From the NCBI GenBank assembly GCA_934433485.1, contig CAKRZR010000001.1:293718-357717 (forward strand): a stretch of 64,000 nucleotides of DNA. Direction: 5' to 3'. This document shows, in pieces, positions 34,338 to 41,191 of this stretch (positions are counted from its first letter, which is position 1; each line of letters begins with the position of its first letter). The notes beneath the pieces are model-generated. The model ran no database searches. It was given only the letters and a program-made list of their open reading frames with translations, and had not been told where the DNA came from. This DNA comes from an uncultured Eubacteriales bacterium. Its GTDB lineage: Bacteria > Bacillota > Clostridia > Oscillospirales > CAG-272. Position numbers and translations under genes: made by a program.

Positions 34338-34952
34338 ATGGACATCGAGCGCATCCATACCTATGACGATCCTCGCTTTCCGCCGCATATTCTGAAGCAG
34401 CACGGCGCGTTCCTGGCGGACGGCAGACCCGCGTATTTCGAGATCGTCTCAGAGCGCGACGCGATCCTCTATGACGCGCCGGCGGACTGCCGGGAACTGA
34501 TCGACACGTTCCGCTTTTACGCGCCGCACATCACCCGTTTCACGGATCCGCAGGAAAAGCAGATCGCCGTATTCCCCGATAAGGAGATCTTCCCGCTTCC
34601 TCTGGACGCGATCCAGCCGTCGCAGTTTTACGCGGACAGAGACAAGCTCGCCGCAATTGCCGATTTTGTGCACGCACCGTCGGATATTGTCATCCAAGTG
34701 CTGCGGCATGGCGCGCGGTATATCTCCCTCGATGGGCACACGCGCTTATATTATGCTGTGCGAAACGGCTGGGACACGGTGCGCGCCGTGGAGGAAGAGG
34801 CGGATCCGTACATCTTCGCTTTCGTAGAGGAGGCGCAGAAACGGCATATCTTCACGCCGCGGGACATCGTTCCGCTCGATCACGCCGATTACGAGCGGGA
34901 ATGGAACGGCTATTGCGACGCGTTCTTTGCCGAAAGGGAGCATGCCAAATGA
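34338..34952 (+). CDS. ParB/Srx-fold-like protein of unknown role
   Basis: A 204-residue protein without membrane segments. The stretch 'PLDAIQPSQFYADRDKLAAI' followed by 'LRHGARYISLDGHTRLYYAV' and 'RNGWDTVRAVEEE' follows the ParB nuclease-like fold pattern, with the conserved 'DGHTR' in place of the GERR/DGHHR box. In other members this fold binds CTP or ATP. The stop overlaps the start of the nucleotidyltransferase gene (ATGA), so the two are translated together. The role is unknown. Confidence 0.75.
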   Translation: MDIERIHTYDDPRFPPHILKQHGAFLADGRPAYFEIVSERDAILYDAPADCRELIDTFRFYAPHITRFTDPQEKQIAVFPDKEIFPLPLDAIQPSQFYADRDKLAAIADFVHAPSDIVIQVLRHGARYISLDGHTRLYYAVRNGWDTVRAVEEEADPYIFAFVEEAQKRHIFTPRDIVPLDHADYEREWNGYCDAFFAEREHAK

Positions 34953-35719
34953 CAGAAGTGATCGAGACCATGACAACCCGGCTTTCCGCCATGCTCGGGG
35001 AAAATCTTTGCGCGCTGTATCTCTATGGTTCCGCAGCAAGCGGCGATTACCGGGAAGGCTGGAGCGATATGGACATTCTTGCACTGACGGAACAACCTCT
35101 TTCCGCTGCGATGGCGACAAGCCTGGTCGGATTCCGGCAGAGACTGTGCGCGGAGACCGATGTGCCGCGGTATCGTGCTTTTGAGGGTGGGATCCTGTCT
35201 CTCTCCGCGTTTCTGAAAGGGACACCGGAACCTGTCGTCTATTGGGGGACAAGCGGGGAGCGGATCACGGATCGATACGAGCTGAACGCGTTGAGTCGAC
35301 TGGATCTGCTGCGTCACGGGATCCTGCTTGCCGGAGCGGATGTGCGGGACAGGATCCCGAACCCGACATACGCACAGCTGCGGGAGAATATCCGCGGCCA
35401 CTATGAGACAATCCGACGCTATGGAAAGACTCCCGGCGCGAATTTTTACGCGTTCGGATGGCTGTTCGACATCGCGCGCTGCCTGTACACGTTGGAAACC
35501 GGGGAGATCCTGCCGAAAACACAGGCAGGCGAATGGGTGCTCGCACAGAACCGCTGTCCGGAGCCGGTGCGGAAAGCCCTGCAATACGCGCTCAACGTGC
35601 GGCGGGATCCGCTGTCCCACAAAACAGAGGCGGTCTATCGATACGCCGCCTCTCTCGGTCCGGTCATCCAGTGCTTCACGGATACTCTGGAGCGCGCACT
35701 GACGGACAAAAACGCATAG
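34949..35719 (+). CDS. AadA-like nucleotidyltransferase (ANT(3'')-type fold)
   Basis: A 256-residue protein. The N-terminal nucleotidyltransferase core has 'YLYGSAASGDYREGWSDMDIL' (G27-S28, metal ligands D40 and D42). The C-terminal helical part ('YAFGWLFDIARCLYTLETG', 'KTQAGEWVLAQ') matches the AadA C-terminal domain pattern. AadA enzymes adenylylate streptomycin and spectinomycin; whether this one acts on drugs or on a cell substrate cannot be read from sequence. The start overlaps the stop of the ParB-like gene. An upstream in-frame extension inside that gene is rejected. Confidence 0.8.
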   Translation: MTEVIETMTTRLSAMLGENLCALYLYGSAASGDYREGWSDMDILALTEQPLSAAMATSLVGFRQRLCAETDVPRYRAFEGGILSLSAFLKGTPEPVVYWGTSGERITDRYELNALSRLDLLRHGILLAGADVRDRIPNPTYAQLRENIRGHYETIRRYGKTPGANFYAFGWLFDIARCLYTLETGEILPKTQAGEWVLAQNRCPEPVRKALQYALNVRRDPLSHKTEAVYRYAASLGPVIQCFTDTLERALTDKNA

Positions 35720-35723
35720 AAAA

Positions 35724-35755
35724 ACGGCAGGAGCCTTGACCGCAGCTTCTGCCGT
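35724..35755. terminator. Bidirectional terminator
   Basis: ACGGCAG (35724-35730) pairs with CTGCCGT (35749-35755), with GAGC/GCTT inside, and T runs on both sides. It separates the convergent nucleotidyltransferase and glycosyltransferase genes. Confidence 0.85.
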
Positions 35756-35760
35756 GATTT

Positions 35761-36498
35761 TTATTTTTCCGCGCGCAGCCGCCGTTTGATTTTGCGGATA
35801 TCGGACAGCATACGCATACTGTCGCGCACGAGATGGATCTTTGATTCCCGATGGCGCAGGATTTTTACGGGAAATTCCGTGATCGTGTATCCGGCACAGG
35901 TGGCGCGCAGGAGAATTTCAATATCAAACGCCCAGCCGTCCGTGCCGTTTTTCGCAAACAGCGCTTGTCCGACAGCCGTTTTGAAGCATTTGAAGCCGCA
36001 CTGGGAATCGGACAGCCGGAATCCCGCGTAAAGGCAGAGCACCTTGATGTACGTCTTTGACGCCAGCTTGCGCAGAAACGTGTAGCCCTCGTATCCGTCA
36101 GCGGCAAGGTTCCGGGAACCGATGAGAATATCCGTCCCCGCTGCCATGATCGCGTCTGCCGCCTTGCCGATCACCTCTATGCCGTACGCGAGATCGCAGT
36201 CTGTGTACAGCGCGTAATCACCCGTTGCCGCCGCCATGCCCAGACCGACCGCGTGTCCCTTGCCGTAATTGCGCTCCGCTGTCACCACACATACTTCTCC
36301 CGCTGCAAACGAATGTGCAGGAATCCAGTTCCGCAGTGTGTTGCCGCAGCCGTCCACGGAGCCGTCGTCGGAGAAGAGCAGTTCGAATGTATGCCCGCCC
36401 GCCTTGCAGTAGTCCTCAAGATACGCGCCCAGTTCCGCGGCAGTATCCGTCACGATGCTGTTTTCGTTGTACATCGGGATGATTACAGATAGCTTCAT
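35761..36498 (-). CDS. Glycosyltransferase family 2 (dolichyl/polyprenyl-phosphate type)
   Basis: A 245-residue GT-A enzyme. The N-terminus has 'KLSVIIPMYNENSIVTDT'; 'LLFSDDGSVDGCGN' holds the first Asp motif, and 'YALYTDCDLAYGI' holds the D-x-D. 'ADGYEGYTFLRKLASKTYIKVL' and 'DSQCGFKCFKTA' match the ALG5/DPM1-like branch, which moves a sugar from a nucleotide donor to a polyprenyl phosphate. No C-terminal membrane segments are present. Its start overlaps the stop of the RlmA-like gene (ATGA). Confidence 0.9.
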   Translation of the reverse strand: MKLSVIIPMYNENSIVTDTAAELGAYLEDYCKAGGHTFELLFSDDGSVDGCGNTLRNWIPAHSFAAGEVCVVTAERNYGKGHAVGLGMAAATGDYALYTDCDLAYGIEVIGKAADAIMAAGTDILIGSRNLAADGYEGYTFLRKLASKTYIKVLCLYAGFRLSDSQCGFKCFKTAVGQALFAKNGTDGWAFDIEILLRATCAGYTITEFPVKILRHRESKIHLVRDSMRMLSDIRKIKRRLRAEK

Positions 36499-37388
36499 TT
36501 TGCCACCGCCTTTTTGTATACAGACAACCGCACATCCACGGTGCAGTCGAGGGAATCCATCGAGAAAAGCCGTTCTTTTCCCATAAGCGTCGTCTTATAG
36601 TAGAAGGGGGTCATCGTCCAAAGCGCGCGGAGGGTATCGCTGTCCGGCACATGCATTGTATACCGTACATCCGCCGTGTCCGCAAGCGTGAATCCCTCGT
36701 AGGAGACAGGCGTATCCTCGTGATAGCGCACATCGTCGTAAAGCAGGGAACGCATTTCCGCGAGATGTTGTACGCCGGACGCCGCGACCACGAGAAGCCC
36801 ATCCTCCCGCAGTACACGCAGATTTTCCCCGGTAGCCACCGGCGCGAACATACTGATGACCGCGTCCGTACAGTGATCCGCAAGCGGCAGAGAAAAGATG
36901 TTCGCGGGACAGAAAGCGCAGACTGTATTCCCCTCCGTGCCGATACCGTTTTCCCCGGTATATCCCCGGCGCGCGGCGGCTTTCGCGGCAGAGGCGACCG
37001 CGATTTTCGACGCGTCAAAGCCGTAGACCAGCACATTGCCGCGCGAACTCGAGAGGGAGTCGGCGATCCGGAGCGTGTGATAGCCCTCGCCGCAGCCGCT
37101 GTCGCAGAGCACCGGCGCGTGATCGAGAGGCAAACGCTTCTCCAATAGCACCGCGATACCGTCCGAGATCGGAGCGTACAGAGCGGTCGCGAGAAACGTC
37201 TGTCTGGCGCGCACCATCGCTTTTTCATCGCCTGTGTGCGCGTTTTTTCCTTTGCCCGGCGGCAGGAGATTCACATATCCCTCTTTCGCGAGATCAAAGC
37301 AGTGTCCGTTTCCGCACCGCAGCAGGGACGGTTTCCGGGTGAAAGTGCCGCCGCAGACCGGGCAGCGCAGATATTCCAATGCGTTCAT
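36495..37388 (-). CDS. 23S rRNA guanine-N1-methyltransferase, RlmA type
   Basis: A 297-residue protein with an N-terminal zinc-binding region ('LRCPVCGGTF' and 'CGNGHCFDLAKEGYVNLL') followed by a Rossmann methyltransferase ('LCDSGCGEGYHTLRIAD', 'VYGFDASKIAVASAAKAA', 'VISMFAPVATGENLRVLREDG' taken in parts). This is the RlmA(I)/RlmA(II) layout, which methylates G745 or G748 in 23S rRNA helix 35; the RlmA(II) form gives tylosin resistance. I cannot choose the subtype. The downstream glycosyltransferase is coupled through ATGA. Confidence 0.9.
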   Translation of the reverse strand: MNALEYLRCPVCGGTFTRKPSLLRCGNGHCFDLAKEGYVNLLPPGKGKNAHTGDEKAMVRARQTFLATALYAPISDGIAVLLEKRLPLDHAPVLCDSGCGEGYHTLRIADSLSSSRGNVLVYGFDASKIAVASAAKAAARRGYTGENGIGTEGNTVCAFCPANIFSLPLADHCTDAVISMFAPVATGENLRVLREDGLLVVAASGVQHLAEMRSLLYDDVRYHEDTPVSYEGFTLADTADVRYTMHVPDSDTLRALWTMTPFYYKTTLMGKERLFSMDSLDCTVDVRLSVYKKAVAK

Positions 37389-37409
37389 AGATTCGTCTTT
37401 CCTGGTAGT

Positions 37410-38498
37410 TTAATCCACGATGTAATCCACGAGCTTGGCGTGCAGTGCGTACCGTGCCGTTGCCGCGCCGTTTGTGCAGGTGGACATCGTGATGATCCGG
37501 TCGGATTCCGTGATTTCCACATCCTTGACCTTGGTCGCGTCGCCCTTGATCTTATCTGTAAACGCTTTGAAATCGTCGAAGGACGTAAAGCCTGTACGGA
37601 TGTAGTTGCTGTCGTACCGCGTCTCGTAAATGGCGAACGGCTCATAGATATATACGCCCTCAAAGGTATATATATAAATACGAACATTGTCGAAATAGTA
37701 ATCGTCGAAGAATTTCGTCACATCGTGGAACATGGCGCCGGAGGTGATGTTGTGTCCGTAGAACACCGTGTTGTAGTTGCGCATGATGGACCTGTTGCAG
37801 CGATAATCCGCGTAGATGGAGCCGATGGGGAGATAGTCGCCAGTATACGCATGCTCGAGATAGTAGTCGTTGTCCTCACCCTGCACGATCGGATAGTTGA
37901 TATTTGTGTCCGCCACAGAGATCCAGCCGTAGGTGTCCGGATTCTTCTTTGCCAGTGCCTGGAGGGACGCACGCATTTTCTCAAGCTCTTTGTTCTTCTG
38001 CTTTTTTGTTGCCTGTACGGGAAGGTCGAGCGCTTCTCCGGCTTCCAGCTTGCGGATGTTCTCGCTCATGCTGGTGAGGGAATACATCTCGCTGTCCTGC
38101 ATAAGCACCGTATCGTCCCCGTCGCCGGAAAAGGTGTCCGTGAATTGGAAACCCTCGGAGAAAAAATCGTTTTCCAGCTGCGTGTAGATCTCGGTCGCAC
38201 GTTGCCGGTAGAGAAGATTCTCAATGAGCATATAGCAGCTCACGCAAAACGCGGCGGCGGAGGCGTAAAACACAAAAAGCCGTACCCATTCCGCGCCGGA
38301 ACGCTTTTTTTTGACGGCTGCTGGAGACAGCGGCACATCCTCTTCGGTGAGCTGCTCCACGGAATTGAGAAAGGTGCCGTCGCTGTAATCCCGCTCCGCG
38401 TCGGTGAGCGTCCAGATGTCGGCGTCGTCTGTGGTAGTGGGTTTGCGCGTATGAAAAAGCCGCCCGAAAAGGGAACGAAAGGAAATGGCAGATCTCAT
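37410..38498 (-). CDS. srtB: Class B sortase
   Basis: A 362-residue membrane-anchored transpeptidase. The N-terminal ~95 residues are cytoplasmic and charged, with one membrane segment near 95-115 ('VFYASAAAFCVSCYMLI'), an unusually long lead for SrtB. The catalytic triad is H249 in 'YGHNITSG', C341 in 'TMSTCTNG' and R349 in 'ATARYAL'. Sortases of this class attach proteins to peptidoglycan or build pilus-like structures. No LPxTG or NPxTN substrate gene is adjacent. ATG at 38498 has AAGGAG upstream. A terminator-like hairpin lies in its leader. Confidence 0.9.
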   Translation of the reverse strand: MRSAISFRSLFGRLFHTRKPTTTDDADIWTLTDAERDYSDGTFLNSVEQLTEEDVPLSPAAVKKKRSGAEWVRLFVFYASAAAFCVSCYMLIENLLYRQRATEIYTQLENDFFSEGFQFTDTFSGDGDDTVLMQDSEMYSLTSMSENIRKLEAGEALDLPVQATKKQKNKELEKMRASLQALAKKNPDTYGWISVADTNINYPIVQGEDNDYYLEHAYTGDYLPIGSIYADYRCNRSIMRNYNTVFYGHNITSGAMFHDVTKFFDDYYFDNVRIYIYTFEGVYIYEPFAIYETRYDSNYIRTGFTSFDDFKAFTDKIKGDATKVKDVEITESDRIITMSTCTNGAATARYALHAKLVDYIVD

Positions 38499-38514
38499 GG
38501 TACTCCTTACACGG

Positions 38515-38564
38515 AAAAACGGGTGCTGAACTATGTCCGGTATTGTACAAGCGGTACGCACCCG
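38515..38564 (-). promoter_or_regulatory. Terminator-like hairpin in the sortase leader (possible attenuator)
   Basis: On the minus strand CGGGTGC (38558-38564) pairs with GCACCCG (38520-38526), followed at once by TTTTT (38515-38519). It lies between the sortase promoter and its ribosome site. The loop is 31 bases and holds a second, smaller pairing (ACCG with CGGA). It could cause premature termination. Confidence 0.5.
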
Positions 38565-38576
38565 ACTCGCACTACT

Positions 38577-38604
38577 ATTATAAACGATTCTTTACGGAAT
38601 GCAA
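38577..38604 (-). promoter_or_regulatory. Sigma-A promoter of the sortase gene
   Basis: On the minus strand TTGCAT (38599-38604), 16 bases, TATAAT (38577-38582). Confidence 0.75.
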
Positions 38605-38708
38605 GAGGAATCGAGGAATTTTTGCGGATTTTTCAACGACTTTTTACATTTGACCGGGTAAGCACGCGGCAGACGGCGGAAATCCGAAAGAAATTTCCTT
38701 GGGAACTC

Positions 38709-38737
38709 TTGCAATCCGGGCGAATATCGGGTATAAT
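38709..38737 (+). promoter_or_regulatory. Upstream promoter of the tilS-hpt-ftsH operon
   Basis: TTGCAA (38709-38714), 17 bases, TATAAT (38732-38737). It is the first of two tandem promoters in the 338-base gap that follows the sortase start. Confidence 0.8.
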
Positions 38738-38770
38738 GAATAATACGGTTTTTCGTCCGGATCTTACCGC

Positions 38771-38799
38771 TTGCCTGCGAGACGGATCTATGGTATACT
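38771..38799 (+). promoter_or_regulatory. Downstream promoter of the tilS-hpt-ftsH operon
   Basis: TTGCCT (38771-38776), 17 bases, TATACT (38794-38799), with TGG before the -10 box. It lies 38 bases before the ATG of the small membrane protein. Confidence 0.78.
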
Positions 38800-38836
38800 A
38801 TGTTTGTAGAATGCCATACGCCAAAGGAGTCCTATC

Positions 38837-39055
38837 ATGACGAAAAAACAGTTTTTCCGCTATTATACCTGCCTGACAAAGGGGATCTTCACCTGGATCA
38901 CCGCCGCGGCTGCCATCGTATTTGGCAAAACGGCAGTCGGAACGGATTCCATTTTTGTTCCGGCGCCCACGGCGTATCTTTCTTATCTCGCCGCTGCTGT
39001 GATCGTGTATCTCGCAGGCGCGATCCTATGCACCACTGTTGTGCGGGATACATAA
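38837..39055 (+). CDS. Small membrane protein, first gene of the tilS operon
   Basis: A 72-residue protein with two hydrophobic segments (~15-30 and ~43-66) joined by a short polar loop. I do not recognise a family. It is very likely real: AAAGGAG lies eight bases before the ATG, two promoters point at it, and tilS follows 24 bases after its stop. Function unknown. Confidence 0.75.
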   Translation: MTKKQFFRYYTCLTKGIFTWITAAAAIVFGKTAVGTDSIFVPAPTAYLSYLAAAVIVYLAGAILCTTVVRDT

Positions 39056-39079
39056 TTCGGTAAGCGAAAGGAGACGCGC

Positions 39080-40510
39080 ATGTTGAACCCGGAAGCCTAT
39101 CGTGATTTCTGCACCCATCTGCTCCAAAGCGGCATAGACGCCGTTTGCGCGGAAGCGGGAGCGGTTGTCTGCGCGTTTTCCGGCGGCGCGGATTCCACAC
39201 TGTTATTGTCCTTTTTGCAGCCGTACTGCGCCCAGTCGGGGCTATCGCTTTTGGCGGTTCATGTCCATCACGGCATTCGCGGAGCAAACGCCGATCGGGA
39301 CGCCGCTTTTTGTGCGGATTTCTGTGCGGCGCGTGGGATCCCGTTTCGGCTCTGTCGAGTCGATGTGCCCGGATATGTGCGCGAAAACGGCTGTGGTCTG
39401 GAGGAAGGCGCACGTATCCTTCGCTATCGGGCTATCTATGACGTTTCCCCGGAGAACGCCGTTATCGCGACCGCCCACAACGCCACAGATCAATTGGAAA
39501 CGGTGCTTTTTCACCTGTGCCGCGGCAGCGGACTGCGCGGACTGTGCGGCATTTCTCCGATACGCGGACGCCTTGTTCGACCGCTTTTGTACCTGACCGG
39601 CGAGGAAATCCGTACGCTCTGCGAGAGGGCGTGGCTGTCTTACGTGTTGGATGAGACAAACGCCGATCCTGCCTACACGCGCAACTATATCCGCCGCGAA
39701 ATCGTGCCAAAGCTGTACGAGATCAATCCGCAGGCGCCGCGCGCCGTTTCACAGATGACGGAACACCTGCGGGAGGATGAGCGGATCCTCGACGAGATGG
39801 CGGATACCGCGATACAGAACACGCCGGGACGTGCGGCACTGCTGGCGCTGCCTGCCGGGATTCGCAGCCGTGTGCTCGAAAAGTTGTACATGCACGCGCT
39901 CCCTGACCAGGGCGGCATGGAGGGTACGCTCGTCGCCTGCCACATTCGCGCCATGACGCGGTTATTGCAGAGTGACCGCACGAACGGCGTGCTCGATCTG
40001 CCCTGCGGCGTGCGCTTCCTTGTAGATCGGGACAGCGTAATCTGTGCACCCCATTCTGCCGCCGCCGAGGAAGGTGTACCGTTTGCAGCCGGAAATCCGA
40101 CGGAATTTGGCTTTTCTGCCGACGCGTTGGTGTGGGAAAATGACCGGTATTTGTTTGTTATCACCCCTGCGTCACAGACCTCACAGAAAAATCAGGAAAA
40201 AGTTTGTCCGAACAGGGAAAATATTTACAAAATATCCATGCAACAACGGATCGATTTTGCTAAAATAAATGGAGTCCTGTGTGTGAGAACAAGACGGTCG
40301 GGAGATACTATCCAGTATGGCGGCATGACGCGTCGGGTGAAAAAGCTGTTCTCCGATCGAAAGCTGCCGCTTGTCTGCCGGAACACGCTGCCGCTCCTTC
40401 TTGACGATGACGGCGTTGTGTGGCTGCCCGGTTTTCCGCCTCGTGACGGAATGGCGTCGGATGGGCACACGGATACATGTCGTACGCTCTGTCTGTACGA
40501 GAGAGAATAG
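39080..40510 (+). CDS. tilS: tRNA(Ile) lysidine synthetase
   Basis: TilS converts C34 of tRNA-Ile(CAU) to lysidine so that it reads AUA. The 476-residue protein has the PP-loop 'FSGGADSTLLL' near residue 34, 'AVHVHHGIRG', 'EEGARILRYRAI', 'ATAHNATDQLETVLFHLCRGSGLRG' taken in parts, and 'RNYIRREIVPKL'. The C-terminal domain ends in 'DDGVVWLPGFPPRDG'. AAAGGAGA precedes the ATG. The tilS-hpt-ftsH order is the classic Firmicute arrangement. Confidence 0.96.
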   Translation: MLNPEAYRDFCTHLLQSGIDAVCAEAGAVVCAFSGGADSTLLLSFLQPYCAQSGLSLLAVHVHHGIRGANADRDAAFCADFCAARGIPFRLCRVDVPGYVRENGCGLEEGARILRYRAIYDVSPENAVIATAHNATDQLETVLFHLCRGSGLRGLCGISPIRGRLVRPLLYLTGEEIRTLCERAWLSYVLDETNADPAYTRNYIRREIVPKLYEINPQAPRAVSQMTEHLREDERILDEMADTAIQNTPGRAALLALPAGIRSRVLEKLYMHALPDQGGMEGTLVACHIRAMTRLLQSDRTNGVLDLPCGVRFLVDRDSVICAPHSAAAEEGVPFAAGNPTEFGFSADALVWENDRYLFVITPASQTSQKNQEKVCPNRENIYKISMQQRIDFAKINGVLCVRTRRSGDTIQYGGMTRRVKKLFSDRKLPLVCRNTLPLLLDDDGVVWLPGFPPRDGMASDGHTDTCRTLCLYERE

Positions 40511-40598
40511 CGCGGTAAACATACGGGGAAACAAAGAAAAAACATTACGATACATCATCAGGCGCGGAGCAAACCGACGCTATGAAAAAGGAGTTACC

Positions 40599-41168
40599 AT
40601 GGAGCGCAAGACTGTGTTGGACGCTGACATCGAGAAGGTTCTCATTTCCGCGGAGGAGTTGGATGCCCTGACGGATAAAATCGCCGCAGAGATCGACCGG
40701 GACTATAGGAATTCCGGCAAACGGCTGCTGCTGTTGTGCATTCTCAAGGGCAGCGTTGTCTTTATGGGCGATCTTATGAAAAAGCTCACGATTCCCGTGG
40801 AAATCGATTTTATGAAGGTTTCCTCATACGGCGCCGGTACGGAGACGACCGGGCGGATCAAGATTTTGCTCGATCTGCATAGGCAGGATCTGTCCGAGCT
40901 GGACATTGTGATCGTGGAGGACATCATCGACAGCGGCAGAACGCTGTCCTATCTTGTAGATTATCTCCGGCTCGGCGGCGCGCATTCCGTCAAAACCTGC
41001 ACGCTGCTTGACAAACCGTCCCGCCGGCAGGTGGATTTCACACCGGACTACACCGGCAAGATCATTCCGGACGAGTTTGTGGTCGGTTACGGACTGGACT
41101 ACGCGGAGCAGTACCGTGCGCTGCCATACGTAGGCGTGCTCAAGCCGGAGATTTATGAGAATAAGTAA
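40599..41168 (+). CDS. hpt: Hypoxanthine-guanine phosphoribosyltransferase
   Basis: Hpt salvages hypoxanthine and guanine with PRPP. The 189-residue protein shows 'LLCILKGSVVFMGDL', 'FMKVSSYGAGTETTGRI', the PRPP-binding 'VIVEDIIDSGRTLSYL' and 'DEFVVGYGLDYAEQYRALPYVG'. The ATG at 40599 follows AAAAAGGAG; a longer in-frame version overlaps tilS and is rejected. It lies between tilS and ftsH, as in Bacillus. Confidence 0.97.
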   Translation: MERKTVLDADIEKVLISAEELDALTDKIAAEIDRDYRNSGKRLLLLCILKGSVVFMGDLMKKLTIPVEIDFMKVSSYGAGTETTGRIKILLDLHRQDLSELDIVIVEDIIDSGRTLSYLVDYLRLGGAHSVKTCTLLDKPSRRQVDFTPDYTGKIIPDEFVVGYGLDYAEQYRALPYVGVLKPEIYENK

Positions 41169-41191
41169 CGACACGGGGGAGAGGGACAAGA

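Noticed and set aside
37236..38840. A 534-codon plus-strand frame across RlmA-like and sortase genes
   Set aside because: It is antisense to two genes with intact catalytic motifs and runs through their promoters. No homology pattern.
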